NCBI GenBank assembly: GCA_036502625.1
Contig: DASXYG010000107.1
Coordinates: 1-64,000, forward strand
Length of the DNA stretch: 64,000 nucleotides
From: DASXYG01 sp036502625
Lineage (GTDB): Bacteria > Actinomycetota > Actinomycetes > Streptosporangiales > Streptosporangiaceae
Direction of reading: 5' to 3'
Part shown: piece after piece, positions 24,665 to 33,438 of the stretch
Numbering within the stretch: position 1 is the stretch's first letter
Layout of the letters: every line of letters starts with the position of its first letter
Program-made: the position numbers and the translations under genes
The notes under the pieces: model-generated
Told to the model about the DNA's origin: nothing
The model's input: the letters and a program-made list of their open reading frames with translations, nothing else
Database searches by the model: none

Positions 24665-26311
24665 ATGTCATATTCCATCGTCTGCGACGCCGTCACGTTC
24701 GCCTGGCCCGACGACACCGAGGTGCTGACGGACCTCGACGCCGCCTTCTCCCCCGGCCGCACCGGCCTCATCGGCGTCAACGGCTCGGGCAAGTCCACGC
24801 TGCTCAAACTGATCGCCGGGGAGCTGGCGCCGCGTACGGGGACGGTCACCGTCGCCGGCGAGGTCGGCTACCTGCCGCAGAACCTCCCGCTGCGCGGCGC
24901 CGCCACCGTGAGCGACCTGCTCGGCATCGCGGAGACCCGCGCCGCGCTGCTGGCCATCGAGGCCGGCGACGTCAGCGACGCCAACTTCGCCGCGGTCGGC
25001 GACGCCTGGGACGTCGAGGAACGCGCCCGCGCCGAGTTGGACCGCCTCGGCCTCGGCCACGTCGGCCTCGACCGTACGGTCGGCACCCTGTCCGGCGGCG
25101 AGACGATCATGGTGGGGCTCGCCGCACTGCTGCTGCGCGCCCCGGACGTCCTGCTCCTCGACGAGCCCACCAACAACCTCGACCTCGCCGCCCGGCGCCG
25201 CCTGTACGACGCGGTCGACGCGTGGCCGGGCGTGCTCCTGCTGGTCAGCCACGACCGCGCGCTGCTGGACCGGGTGGACCAGATCGCCGACCTGTCCGGC
25301 GGCGAGATCCGCACGTACGGCGGGAACCTGTCCGCGTACGAGGAGGTCCTCGCCGCCGAGCGTGACGCGGCCGAGCGCATGGTGCGGGTCGCCGAGGCGG
25401 ACGTCAAGCGGCAGAAGCGCGAGCTGATCGAGGCCCGTACGAAACTGGACCGCCGGGTCCGCTACGGCAAGAAGATGGAGGCGAACAAGCGCGAGCCCAA
25501 GATCATCATGAGCGAGCGCAAGCGCCAGGCCCAGGTGTCCGCCGGGAAACACCGCAACATGCACCAGGAAAAACTGTCGGACGCCAACGACCGGTTGTCC
25601 GACGCGGAGGAGGCGGTGCGGGACGACGCCGAGATCCGGGTGGCGCTGCCGGAGACGCGGGTGCCGGCGGGGCGTACGGTCCTGCGGGTCACGCTCCCCG
25701 GGGGTGCGGAGCCGGAGTCCGGCAGGCGGCTGGAGAAGCTCGAGGTCACCGGGCCGGAGCGGATCGCGCTGCTCGGACCGAACGGCGCGGGCAAGACCAC
25801 GCTGCTGCGCGCGATCGCCGACCCCGGGGCGTACCTCGGCCCGCTCGAAGGCGCCCAGGTCAGCGTCATGACCGGCCAGGACGGCGGCGGCGCGCTGCGC
25901 TACCTGCCGCAGCGGCTGGACGTCCTCGACGACGACGCGTCCGTCCTGGCGAACGTCCGCCGGTTCGCCCCGCAGGCCACGCCGCAGAAGGTGCGGTCCG
26001 GCCTGGCCCGCTTCCTGTTCCGCGGCGACCGCGTGGACCGGCTCGCGGGCACGCTGTCCGGCGGCGAACGCTTCCGCGCGGTCCTGGCGGCGCTCCTGCT
26101 GGCGGAGCCGCCGCCGCGGTTGCTGCTGCTGGACGAGCCGACGAACAACCTGGATCTGGCCTCGGTCCGGCAGCTCACGCAGGCGCTGGCCGCGTACGAG
26201 GGGGCGTTGCTCGTGGCCAGCCATGACGTGCCGTTCCTGGAGGATCTCGGCATCACGCGGTGGCTGCGGCTGGACCGTACGACGGGGTTGGCGGAGGTCG
26301 AGGGGCCCTGA
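24665..26311 (+). CDS. ABC-F family ATPase (ribosome-acting, antibiotic-resistance type)
   Basis: A 548-residue protein with two ABC domains and no membrane segments. Domain 1: Walker A GVNGSGKSTLLK near 37, LSGGE, LLLDEPTNNLDL. A long basic helical linker (about 235-310, with KKMEANKREPKIIMSERKRQ) follows. Domain 2: GPNGAGKTTLLR near 378, LSGGERFRAVLAALLL, LLLLDEPTNNLDL. Proteins like this bind the ribosomal E site and displace drugs or rescue stalled ribosomes. Which drug is not predictable. The leader holds a possible attenuator. It ends 18 bases from the convergent phosphoesterase gene. Confidence 0.9.
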   Translation: MSYSIVCDAVTFAWPDDTEVLTDLDAAFSPGRTGLIGVNGSGKSTLLKLIAGELAPRTGTVTVAGEVGYLPQNLPLRGAATVSDLLGIAETRAALLAIEAGDVSDANFAAVGDAWDVEERARAELDRLGLGHVGLDRTVGTLSGGETIMVGLAALLLRAPDVLLLDEPTNNLDLAARRRLYDAVDAWPGVLLLVSHDRALLDRVDQIADLSGGEIRTYGGNLSAYEEVLAAERDAAERMVRVAEADVKRQKRELIEARTKLDRRVRYGKKMEANKREPKIIMSERKRQAQVSAGKHRNMHQEKLSDANDRLSDAEEAVRDDAEIRVALPETRVPAGRTVLRVTLPGGAEPESGRRLEKLEVTGPERIALLGPNGAGKTTLLRAIADPGAYLGPLEGAQVSVMTGQDGGGALRYLPQRLDVLDDDASVLANVRRFAPQATPQKVRSGLARFLFRGDRVDRLAGTLSGGERFRAVLAALLLAEPPPRLLLLDEPTNNLDLASVRQLTQALAAYEGALLVASHDVPFLEDLGITRWLRLDRTTGLAEVEGP

Positions 26312-26329
26312 GGCGCGGGGGCGGCCTGG

Positions 26330-27226
26330 TCAGCCGCTGGCCGGGGGCTCCTCGGAGGTCAGGTCGGCGTCGGTGGCGACGTCGACGAGGAACACCTGGG
26401 TGCCGGAGGCGGGGTCGCGTGCGGAGATGGTGTGGAACATGGGCGCGCCGGGGCCGAGGTCGACGACGGTGGCGCTCGCGCCGCGGACCCCGCGGTACAG
26501 GTGCGGCGGCGTGGTGAGGTCGACCCGGGTGACCACGCCCGGGGTGACCCATACGGGGACGCCGGCCACGGCGCCGGTGAGCTGGAAGTGGTAGTGGCCG
26601 CAGAGGACGGCGCGCACGTCGGTGCCGGTCAGCGCCTCGGCGAGGGCGTCGGCGTCCCGGAGGCTCGGGGCGGGCAGCACGTCCAGGCCGGGCGGGGCGA
26701 TCGGCGGATGGTGGAAGACCACGACCGAGCCGTCCTCGGCCGGCTCCGCGAGCACGCCGCGCAGCCAGGTGAGCTGCGCGTCCCCGATGACGCCGTGGCC
26801 GGAGCCGGGCACCAGTGAGTCCAGGGTGATCACCCGCAGCCCGCGTACGGAACTGACGGCGGCACGCTCGCCGCCGGTGCCGGAGAGGAGCGTGCCGTGG
26901 TCGGTGCCGTCCGGGGCGTGGTGGCCGGTGCCGAGTTCCGCGGTGAACGCCCCGCGGTCGTCGTGGTTGCCGGTGCAGTACGCGCTGGGGATGCCGCGTT
27001 CGGACGCGAACGTCCCGACCCGCTCCCGTACGGCGCGGTAGCCGCCCCGGGAGCCGTCGTCGGCGATGTCGCCGCTGACGACGACGAGGTCGAGGCCGGG
27101 CACGTGGCGGGCGTCGTACAGGATGCGCTCCAGCGACGCCGCCGCGTCGACGCCGTCCATGTCGATGCCGGACGGGGTGAGGTGGGTGTCGGAGAGGTGC
27201 AGGATGCGGTAGCGGGCGTCCGTCAT
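26330..27226 (-). CDS. Metallophosphoesterase (CpdA/Icc-like)
   Basis: A 298-residue calcineurin-like phosphoesterase with every metal-binding block: ILHLSDTHL, VVVSGDIADDG, YCTGNHDDRG, VVFHHPPIAP and LCGHYHFQL. Class III cyclic-nucleotide phosphodiesterases have this layout, and cAMP or another phosphodiester is a plausible substrate. The start ATG 27226 gives the usual short N-terminus. It begins 11 bases after the methyltransferase stop, so the two form an operon under the dyad at 27919. Confidence 0.9.
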   Translation of the reverse strand: MTDARYRILHLSDTHLTPSGIDMDGVDAAASLERILYDARHVPGLDLVVVSGDIADDGSRGGYRAVRERVGTFASERGIPSAYCTGNHDDRGAFTAELGTGHHAPDGTDHGTLLSGTGGERAAVSSVRGLRVITLDSLVPGSGHGVIGDAQLTWLRGVLAEPAEDGSVVVFHHPPIAPPGLDVLPAPSLRDADALAEALTGTDVRAVLCGHYHFQLTGAVAGVPVWVTPGVVTRVDLTTPPHLYRGVRGASATVVDLGPGAPMFHTISARDPASGTQVFLVDVATDADLTSEEPPASG

Positions 27227-27236
27227 GTCCGGAACG

Positions 27237-27902
27237 CTACTTGTCGAGGACGATCTCCAGCGACATCGGCGTCTCGTGGACCTCGTGCGCCGCGAACCCG
27301 GCGGCGGTGGCGTACGCGGCGAACTCGCCGCGCGTGTGCGCCCGCCTGGCCAGCCAGCGCCCGAGGACGAACCGCGTGACCACCCGGTTGACCGCGCCCA
27401 TCCGCATCCGTGCGACATCGGCGTCCACGGCCTCGCGCGTGACGTCCGGCCGGAGGTCGATGATCAGCGCCCGCCCGCCGGGCCGCAGCACCCGCCGCAT
27501 CTCCGCGACCGCGCGAGCGGGCTGCGAGAAGTTCTTGAACGCCGCGCAGCAGACGATGAAGTCGAAGCTGTCGTCACCGTACGGAAGCTCGGACGCGTTC
27601 CCCTGCCGGAAGTCCACGTCCACGCCCTCGGCGGCGGCCCGCTCAGTGGCGATCTGCACGAACGTCGCGCTGATGTCCACCCCGGTGACGGCGTACCGCC
27701 CGGTCCTGGCGAGCGCGATGGACAGGTAGCCAGGCCCGGGAGCGATCTCCAGAACGTCCCCGCGCTCGGGCGCGTACGCGAGCACCTCCCCGGCCTGCTC
27801 CTCGATGCGCGCACGATCACGCCCGGTATTGGAGGCGTACCACCGAGCCGTACGCCCCTCCATCGGAGCGCCCCGGTAACCCTTGTCGGTGTTCGACGGC
27901 AT
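27237..27902 (-). CDS. Class I SAM-dependent methyltransferase
   Basis: A 221-residue UbiE/Methyltransf_11-type enzyme: motif I VLEIAPGPGYLSIALA (about 47-62), VTGVDISATFV, NASELPYGDDSFDFIVCCAA and LRPGGRALIIDL. The substrate is unknown. ATG 27902 (MPSNTDKGYRG) is chosen over an upstream codon. It is divergent from a DUF5937-ArsR regulator, with a 33-bp imperfect dyad covering the start region of its message. The first DUF5937 locus (1-1785) also controls a methyltransferase, so the two loci look paralogous in logic. Confidence 0.9.
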   Translation of the reverse strand: MPSNTDKGYRGAPMEGRTARWYASNTGRDRARIEEQAGEVLAYAPERGDVLEIAPGPGYLSIALARTGRYAVTGVDISATFVQIATERAAAEGVDVDFRQGNASELPYGDDSFDFIVCCAAFKNFSQPARAVAEMRRVLRPGGRALIIDLRPDVTREAVDADVARMRMGAVNRVVTRFVLGRWLARRAHTRGEFAAYATAAGFAAHEVHETPMSLEIVLDK

Positions 27903-27918
27903 GACAGCTCCTCGCAAA

Positions 27919-27951
27919 CGCGATACATCGTGAACGACACGTTATATCGCG
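27919..27951. promoter_or_regulatory. 33-bp imperfect dyad operator of the second DUF5937 regulator
   Basis: Outer arms CGCGATA (27919-27925) and TATCGCG (27945-27951) are exact inverted repeats, and inner CGTG / CACG arms flank the centre AACGA. In all, 12 of 16 base pairs match. The GAAC centre and overall span are like the perfect dyad at 1751-1785. It lies 17 bases upstream of the methyltransferase start and 43 bases upstream of the regulator start. Confidence 0.75.
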
Positions 27952-27994
27952 AGTGGGGGCGTGGCAATGGGAAGGCTCGGGGGTTGGGCCTAGC

Positions 27995-29077
27995 ATGGCG
28001 CGGGTGGCGATTACGGTGATCTTGGAGGGGGCGGCTACCGAGCGCTGTCTTGTCCAGGTTTCGCCGCTCGCGGAGCTTTGTGCGGCTCTGCACGCTCTTG
28101 AAGAGGCGGGGCATCATCCGGCCAGCCGGGGGTGGGTGGACGGGGTCCGGGGCGGGGAGCCGGGGCTGGTGGACGAGGCGGCTGGGTGGGCGCCGCTTTG
28201 GGGGTCCCTGCGGGCCCGGTACTTCTATCCGCTGGACGACGGCGGTGAGCGGGGGCTGGGCGAGGAGATCGCGGCCATCGCCGAACTCCCCGTGCGGGCG
28301 TTCGTGGCGATGAGTGTCGAGGCGGTCATCGATCGTGACCGGTCGTTGCCGTACGACCGGGTGCTGGACGACCCGGCGGCGCGGGCGCTGTTCCTGGAGC
28401 ACGCGCGGCGGTTCTCGGCGCGGCGGCTGGCGCTGGCCGAGCGGTTGACGTCGGATCCGGAGGGGTGCCGTACGGGGCTGCTGACGTTTCTGCGGTCGTT
28501 CGGGGAGCGCGCCTTCGAATCGGAATGGCGGAACGTACGGGCGGGGCTGCATGAGGACGTCCAGCGGCGGCGGCGTGAGCTGCGGCGGCGCGGGCTCGGG
28601 GTGATCGCGGACGTGACGGTCACCGCGCAGGAGCGGCGCGAACCGCATCGCGTGGTGTTCGACAAGCTGTACCAGGCGATGGCGCGCGTCGGCGACGACC
28701 CGCTGGTGCTGCTGCCGTCCGCGCACGTCGGGCCGCACGTGGTGATCAAGCACGCGCGCGGGCTGCCGATCGTGATCCAGTACGCCGCCGGCGGCCCGCG
28801 CGAGACGCCGTTCGACGAGGTGAACCGGCGGCTGCGGGCGCTGTCGGACCCGGGCCGCATGCAGCTCTCGCGCGCCCTGCTGCGCGGCCGCCGCACCACC
28901 GTCGACCTCGCGAACTACACCGGCATGTCCGAACCCCAGGTGTCGCGGCACCTGCGGCGGCTGCGCGAGGCGGGCCTGGTCCGTACGAGCCGCGAAGGAC
29001 GCCTGGTGTTCTACGAACTGGACGACGGCGCCGTCATGGCCATCGGCCCCGACCTCATCGCCGCGCTCTGGCGGTGA
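27995..29077 (+). CDS. DUF5937 / ArsR-type winged-helix transcriptional regulator (paralogue)
   Basis: A 360-residue protein with the same layout as the gene at 1818: an N-terminal DUF5937 domain (SPLAELCAALHALEEAGHHPAS) and a C-terminal winged helix (RRLRALSDPGRMQLSRALLR then SEPQVSRHLRRLREAGLV). It is divergent from the methyltransferase/phosphoesterase operon across a 33-bp dyad, so it most likely represses that operon and itself. Start ATG 27995 is placed where the DUF5937 domain begins (MARVAITVILEG). Divergence between the two regulators' N-domains suggests different ligands. Confidence 0.88.
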   Translation: MARVAITVILEGAATERCLVQVSPLAELCAALHALEEAGHHPASRGWVDGVRGGEPGLVDEAAGWAPLWGSLRARYFYPLDDGGERGLGEEIAAIAELPVRAFVAMSVEAVIDRDRSLPYDRVLDDPAARALFLEHARRFSARRLALAERLTSDPEGCRTGLLTFLRSFGERAFESEWRNVRAGLHEDVQRRRRELRRRGLGVIADVTVTAQERREPHRVVFDKLYQAMARVGDDPLVLLPSAHVGPHVVIKHARGLPIVIQYAAGGPRETPFDEVNRRLRALSDPGRMQLSRALLRGRRTTVDLANYTGMSEPQVSRHLRRLREAGLVRTSREGRLVFYELDDGAVMAIGPDLIAALWR

Positions 29078-29158
29078 CGCGGCCCCGGCCGCCGACGGTT
29101 GACGCGGGCGCGGCAATCACCTTGCCGTGCGTCCGTCCACGCTGCTGATCTTGGGCGC

Positions 29159-29974
29159 ATGTCGCACGTCAAAGACCCGCGCGGGTTCTACCACTCCGGC
29201 GCCACCCCGATCTTCGCGGCCGCCGCCGACCAGCGTTTCCACTACTGCGTGTACCTCCCGGAGGCGCACCGTACGGCGGAGCGGCCGCTGCCGCTCGCGG
29301 TGATCGTGCACGGCACCGGGCGGTCCGGGCCGCAGTACCGGGACGCGTTCGCCGGGTTCGCGGAGGAGCACGGCTGCGCGGTGCTCGCGCCGATCTTCCC
29401 CGCCGGCATCGACGACCCCGACGACCTGCACAACTTCAAGTTCATCGAGTACCACGGCATCCGCTTCGACCGGATCCTGCTGGCGATCGTGGACGAGGTC
29501 GCCGAGCGGTACGGCCTGGACGGCGCGCGGTTCCTGCTCCAGGGGTTCTCCGGCGGCGGCCAGTTCGCGCACCGGTTCTTCTACCTGCACCCGGACCGGC
29601 TCGCCGGGGTCTCGATCGGCGCGCCGGGGCGGATCACCCGGCTGGACGACGACCAGCCGTGGTGGCTGGGCACCGGCGGCTTCGCCGAGCGGTTCGGCAC
29701 GGAGATCGACCTCGCCGCGCTGCGCCGGGTGCCCGTGCAGATGGTCGTCGGCGCCGAGGACGTCGAGACGTGGGAGATCAACAACCCCGGCGACAGCAAC
29801 TGGATGGACGGCGCGGAGAAGGCCGGCCGTACGCGGATCGAGCGGCTGCGCACCCTGCGGGAGGACTTCGAGCGGAACGGCATCGCCGTGCGGTTCGACC
29901 TGGTGCCCGGGGTGGCGCACAACGGCATGGGCGTGCTCGCCCCGGTCAGGGAGTTCTTCGCGTCACTGCTGTGA
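29159..29974 (+). CDS. Alpha/beta hydrolase (PHB-depolymerase/esterase-like)
   Basis: A 271-residue hydrolase: oxyanion segment VIVHGTGRSGPQYRDAF, nucleophile elbow GFSGGGQFAHRFFYLHPDRL (about 124-143), acid near VVGAEDVE and catalytic His in GVAHNGMG. The HPDRL following the elbow is usual in the LpqC/PHB-depolymerase group. No signal peptide is seen, so it is cytoplasmic. The substrate is unknown. The 3' end overlaps the cupin gene on the other strand by 12 bases. Confidence 0.85.
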   Translation: MSHVKDPRGFYHSGATPIFAAAADQRFHYCVYLPEAHRTAERPLPLAVIVHGTGRSGPQYRDAFAGFAEEHGCAVLAPIFPAGIDDPDDLHNFKFIEYHGIRFDRILLAIVDEVAERYGLDGARFLLQGFSGGGQFAHRFFYLHPDRLAGVSIGAPGRITRLDDDQPWWLGTGGFAERFGTEIDLAALRRVPVQMVVGAEDVETWEINNPGDSNWMDGAEKAGRTRIERLRTLREDFERNGIAVRFDLVPGVAHNGMGVLAPVREFFASLL

Positions 29975-30448
29975 CCGGCGCCAGGCGGGGCTGTCCACGA
30001 AGTGGTTGTCGTACGCGTCCTGGCTCGCGAGCAGCTCGTCCAGGGTGGCCTCGCCCTGCTTCAGCTTCTCCAGCAGCCGGAAGTAGCCGAATCGCTCGAA
30101 TCCCGGGGTGACGACGATGAGAAGGTCCGCCGGGGAGCCGGGCGCGGCGGCGAAGGCGTGGTCGGTGTTCGGCGGCACCACGGCCATGTCGCCGGTGCCG
30201 AGCGTCAGGATGTCCTCGCCGGACAGGACCCGTACGGACCCGTCGAGGACGAAGAACATCTCCGACGCGGTGTAGTGCTGGTGCGGGACGGCGCCGTCGG
30301 CGCCGCTGCCCAAGGTGATGCGGACGGCGGCCAGCGCGCCGCCGGTGGAGCCGGAGTCGAGCAGCAAGCGGCCGGTGCTGGGCGGGCCGCCGAGCACCTC
30401 GGCGTCGGCGTGGCGGATCACGGCGGTCTTCGGGTCGACGAGGGTCAT
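29963..30448 (-). CDS. Cupin domain protein
   Basis: A 161-residue single cupin. Motif 1 is GADGAVPHQHYTASEMFFVLDGSVRV (two His and Glu as metal ligands), motif 2 is VVPPNTDHAFAAAPG. The rest is helical and includes GFERFGYFRLLEKLKQGEAT, seen in quercetin-dioxygenase-like actinobacterial cupins. Its reaction is unknown. Its ATG overlaps the stop of the TetR gene (ATGA), so it is co-transcribed with and probably controlled by that repressor. Confidence 0.87.
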   Translation of the reverse strand: MTLVDPKTAVIRHADAEVLGGPPSTGRLLLDSGSTGGALAAVRITLGSGADGAVPHQHYTASEMFFVLDGSVRVLSGEDILTLGTGDMAVVPPNTDHAFAAAPGSPADLLIVVTPGFERFGYFRLLEKLKQGEATLDELLASQDAYDNHFVDSPAWRRSQQ

Positions 30449-31077
30449 GACGGGCTCCTTCGCGGTGGTCGGGCGAGCGCGCCGTCGAGTGCGGCGGCGA
30501 CGAGGCGCGTGGTGTAGGCCGAGCCGATGGGGCGGCCGGTGATCAGCACGCGGTAGTACAGCGCCCCGGCGAGCTGGTCGAGCAGCACCTCCGGGTCGGT
30601 GTCCGCGCGCAGCTCGCCGCGCGCGCGTGCGGCGTCGATCAGCGCGTGGGCGAGGGCGTTGCGGCGTTCGTACATGCGGTGTTCGAGGTCGGCGATGTCG
30701 TCGTGGCGGGCGGCGGCGGCGACCAGCTCGCCGACGGACCCGGAGGACCGGTCGCGCGCGCCGCCCGGCCGCCCGGCGCGGCGCATGCGGTCCAGCGCCG
30801 CGGCGATCTTCGCCACGTACGCGGCGAGGTCGCGGCGGATGTCGCCGGTGTCGGTGATCTCGTCCTCGTTCTGCAGCCGGGCGACGACGGCGACGGCGAG
30901 GTGGTCCTTGGTGGGCCAGCGGCGGTAGAGCGTGGTCTTCGCGACCCCGGCCCGCTCGGCCACGGCGTCGGTGGACAGGCCGCCGTAGCCGTGCGCGAGG
31001 AGCTGTTCGGTGGCCGCGCGCAGCACCCGTTCGTCGACACCGCTGTCGCGGGGCCTCCCGCGCCGGGCCTCCGCCAT
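30445..31077 (-). CDS. TetR/AcrR family regulator
   Basis: A 210-residue protein: HTH with VLRAATEQLLAHGYGGLSTD, AERAGVAKTTLYRRWPTKDHL, and a C-terminal ligand domain of TetR_C_11 type (LLDQLAGALYYRVLITGRPI). ATG 31077 (MAEARRGRPRD) is preferred over an upstream alternative at 31107. It is followed by the cupin in an ATGA overlap. It faces the enolase-superfamily gene across a gap holding two 16-bp direct repeats, the likely operators. Confidence 0.9.
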   Translation of the reverse strand: MAEARRGRPRDSGVDERVLRAATEQLLAHGYGGLSTDAVAERAGVAKTTLYRRWPTKDHLAVAVVARLQNEDEITDTGDIRRDLAAYVAKIAAALDRMRRAGRPGGARDRSSGSVGELVAAAARHDDIADLEHRMYERRNALAHALIDAARARGELRADTDPEVLLDQLAGALYYRVLITGRPIGSAYTTRLVAAALDGALARPPRRSPS

Positions 31078-31102
31078 CTCCGCACCCCCTCGAATTCCGC
31101 TA

Positions 31103-31167
31103 CTCAAGTTTCGTATATGGGAACCGTACGCCGCCGGGCCCCATTACGCAACTCGGGTTTCGTAAAT
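31103..31167. promoter_or_regulatory. Two direct 16-bp operator-like repeats between TetR and enolase-superfamily genes
   Basis: CTCAAGTTTCGTATAT (31103-31118) and CTCGGGTTTCGTAAAT (31152-31167) match at 13 of 16 positions and are 49 bases apart. The second contains a CGTA-AA-TACG near-palindrome. They occupy the divergent promoter region. Confidence 0.6.
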
Positions 31168-31246
31168 ACGGCGGACCTGGGTGATCTTGACGCGGCGGGC
31201 GGCCGTACGGTCGGGTCGTAGGCGTCGCCGAGTGCTTGGAGGATCC

Positions 31247-32476
31247 GTGAAGATCGCCGCTGTGGAGACGGTGCGGCCGCACGACCAGCCGAACGTGTTG
31301 TTCGTGCTCCTGCACGACGAGGACGGGCGCACCGGGCTGGGTGAGGCGTTCTTCGCCGCGCGCAGCGTCGAGCGGCACCTGCACACCGACGCCGCGCCCG
31401 TCCTGCTCGGCCTGGACGACGCCGCGCCGGAGCGGGTCGCGGGGGTGCTGGCGTCCTACACCGGCTACGCGGGCGCGGGCGTGGAGACGCGCGCGAACGG
31501 GGCCGTGGACATCGCGCTGTGGGACCTGCTGGGCAAGCGGTCCGGGCTGCCGTTGTGCGAGCTGCTCGGCGGGCCGGTGCGCACTCGGCTGCCGGTGTAC
31601 AACACGTGCGCCGGGCCCGGTTACGTCAAGGGCTCGACGCGGCAGGTCGCGGCGAACTGGGGGCTGCCGGACGGCGCGCCGGACCCGCTTGACGACCTGT
31701 ACGCGTTCCTCAACGACCCGGCGCGGCTGGCCCGCGAGCTGTACGACGAGGGGCTGCGGGCGATGAAGGTGTGGCCGTTCGACCCGGCCGCGGAGGCGAC
31801 CGGCGGCACGGCCATCGGTCGCGAGGAGCTGGCGTACGGCGTGGGCGTGGTGGAGGCGATCCGCGCCGAGCTGGGGTTCGACATGGACGTCATGGTGGAG
31901 CTGCACGGCCTGTGGCAGCGGCCGGCCGCGACGAAGATCATGAACGCGCTGGCGCCGCTGCGGCCGTACTGGGTGGAGGACCCGATCCGGCCGGACGCGG
32001 TGGACGCGCTGGCGCTGCTGTCCCGCGACACCGACGCGCCGATCGCGACCGGCGAGACCCGCGTGGGGCGGCGGCAGTTCGCGCCGCTGCTGGCCGCCGG
32101 CGCCGTCGACGTCGTGACGGTGGACGTCCAGTGGACCGGCGGGGTGACCGAGGCGCGGAAGGTGGCCGCGCTGGCCGACGGCTACGCCGTGCCGGTGGCG
32201 CCGCACGACTGCACGGGCCCGGCGTCGCTGGCCGCGTGCGTGCACCTGACCGCCAGCCAGCCGAACGGGCTGATCCAGGAGACCGTGCGCGCGTTCCTGC
32301 GCACCTGGTACGCCGACCTGGTCACCGGGCTGCCGGAGATCGCGGACGGCCACGTGGAGGTGCCACGCTCCCCCGGCCACGGCGTGGCCCTGCGCGCGGG
32401 CGTGGCGGACCGGCCGGACGTCACCCGTACGGTCACCCGGCGGGGCGCCGACGGCGGCGTCACGACCACTACCTAG
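31247..32476 (+). CDS. Mandelate racemase / muconate-lactonizing enzyme superfamily protein (sugar-acid dehydratase-like)
   Basis: A 409-residue enolase-superfamily protein: N-terminal cap domain (KIAAVETVRPHDQPNVLFVL), then a barrel with a Lys in GLRAMKVWPFDP and metal ligands in DVMVELHGLW, WVEDPI and IATGETRVGRR. A His lies in VAPHDCTGPASL. The ELHG and APHD blocks are those of mannonate/galactonate-type dehydratases. Start GTG 31247 has SD GGAGG at 31238-31242. It is likely controlled by the divergent TetR. Confidence 0.87.
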   Translation: MKIAAVETVRPHDQPNVLFVLLHDEDGRTGLGEAFFAARSVERHLHTDAAPVLLGLDDAAPERVAGVLASYTGYAGAGVETRANGAVDIALWDLLGKRSGLPLCELLGGPVRTRLPVYNTCAGPGYVKGSTRQVAANWGLPDGAPDPLDDLYAFLNDPARLARELYDEGLRAMKVWPFDPAAEATGGTAIGREELAYGVGVVEAIRAELGFDMDVMVELHGLWQRPAATKIMNALAPLRPYWVEDPIRPDAVDALALLSRDTDAPIATGETRVGRRQFAPLLAAGAVDVVTVDVQWTGGVTEARKVAALADGYAVPVAPHDCTGPASLAACVHLTASQPNGLIQETVRAFLRTWYADLVTGLPEIADGHVEVPRSPGHGVALRAGVADRPDVTRTVTRRGADGGVTTTT

Positions 32477-32517
32477 AGTGAGCGTCTGGGGCTATCCGCG
32501 ACGAAGGGAGGGCGGCC

Positions 32518-33438
32518 GTGCGCGCCGTCACCTATGACTCATACGCCGCCGACAACTCGCGCTTGGAGGTCGGCGTGGTCGACGACCCGAAGGTGGGGCC
32601 CGGCGAGGCGCTCGTCGAGGTCCGCGCGGCCGGGGTGAACCCCGTCGACTGGAAGGTCATGGCCGGGGGCCTCGACGGCATGATGAACACCTGGTTCCCG
32701 GTCATCCCCGGCTGGGACGTCGCCGGCGTGGTGCGGGCGACCGGGCCGGACACCCCGGAGTTCGCGCCCGGCGACGAGGTCATGGCCTACGCCCGCAAGG
32801 ACGTCGTACGCGCGGGCACGTTCGCGCAGTATGTCTCGGTGGCCGCGTCCGCGGCGGCGCGCAGGCCCGCGGCGCTCGACTGGGCGCAGGCCGGCGGGCT
32901 GCCGCTGGCCGGGATGACCGCGCAGCGCACGCTGGACCGGCTGGGCGTCGGGCCGGGCGACGTGGTGCTGGTGCACGGCGCGTCCGGCGGGGTCGGCCAC
33001 CTGGGGGTGCAGCTCGCGGCGTACCGGGGGGCGCGGGTGATCGGGACGTGCTCGCCGCGCAACGACGCGCGGGTGCGGGCGCTGGGCGGCGAGCCGGTCG
33101 CGTACGGCGACGGGCTGGCCGAGCGCGTGCGCGCGATGGCCCCGGACGGGATCACCGCGGTGGCCGACTTCACCGGCGGCAACCTGGACGTCACGCTGAG
33201 CGTGCTCGCCCCGGGCGGGCGGCACGCCTCGGTCGCCGACCACACCGTGGAGCAGCACGGCGGCCACTGGATCTGGGTGCGCCCGGACGGCGCGAAGCTC
33301 GCCGAGCTGGCCGCGATCGCCGACGAGGGCGCCCTGACGGTCGAGGTCGAGCGCACGTTCCCGCTGGAGGGCGTGGGCGAGGCCTTCGACGCCAGCCGCA
33401 CGGGCCACGCCGCGGGCAAGCTCGTCATCACCCCGTGA
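32518..33438 (+). CDS. Zinc-binding-alcohol-dehydrogenase-family NADPH:quinone reductase-like enzyme
   Basis: A 306-residue MDR protein without structural-zinc cysteines: GroES-like N-domain (VEVRAAGVNPVDWKVMAGG, GWDVAGVV), then the NADPH-binding motif VLVHGASGGVGHLGVQLA (about 148-165), and TFPLEGVGEAFDASRTGHAAGKLVITP at the end. It is a quinone or enone reductase and the substrate is unknown. GTG 32518 has AAGGGAGG just upstream. It follows the enolase-superfamily gene by 41 bases and may belong to the same transcript. Confidence 0.9.
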   Translation: MRAVTYDSYAADNSRLEVGVVDDPKVGPGEALVEVRAAGVNPVDWKVMAGGLDGMMNTWFPVIPGWDVAGVVRATGPDTPEFAPGDEVMAYARKDVVRAGTFAQYVSVAASAAARRPAALDWAQAGGLPLAGMTAQRTLDRLGVGPGDVVLVHGASGGVGHLGVQLAAYRGARVIGTCSPRNDARVRALGGEPVAYGDGLAERVRAMAPDGITAVADFTGGNLDVTLSVLAPGGRHASVADHTVEQHGGHWIWVRPDGAKLAELAAIADEGALTVEVERTFPLEGVGEAFDASRTGHAAGKLVITP

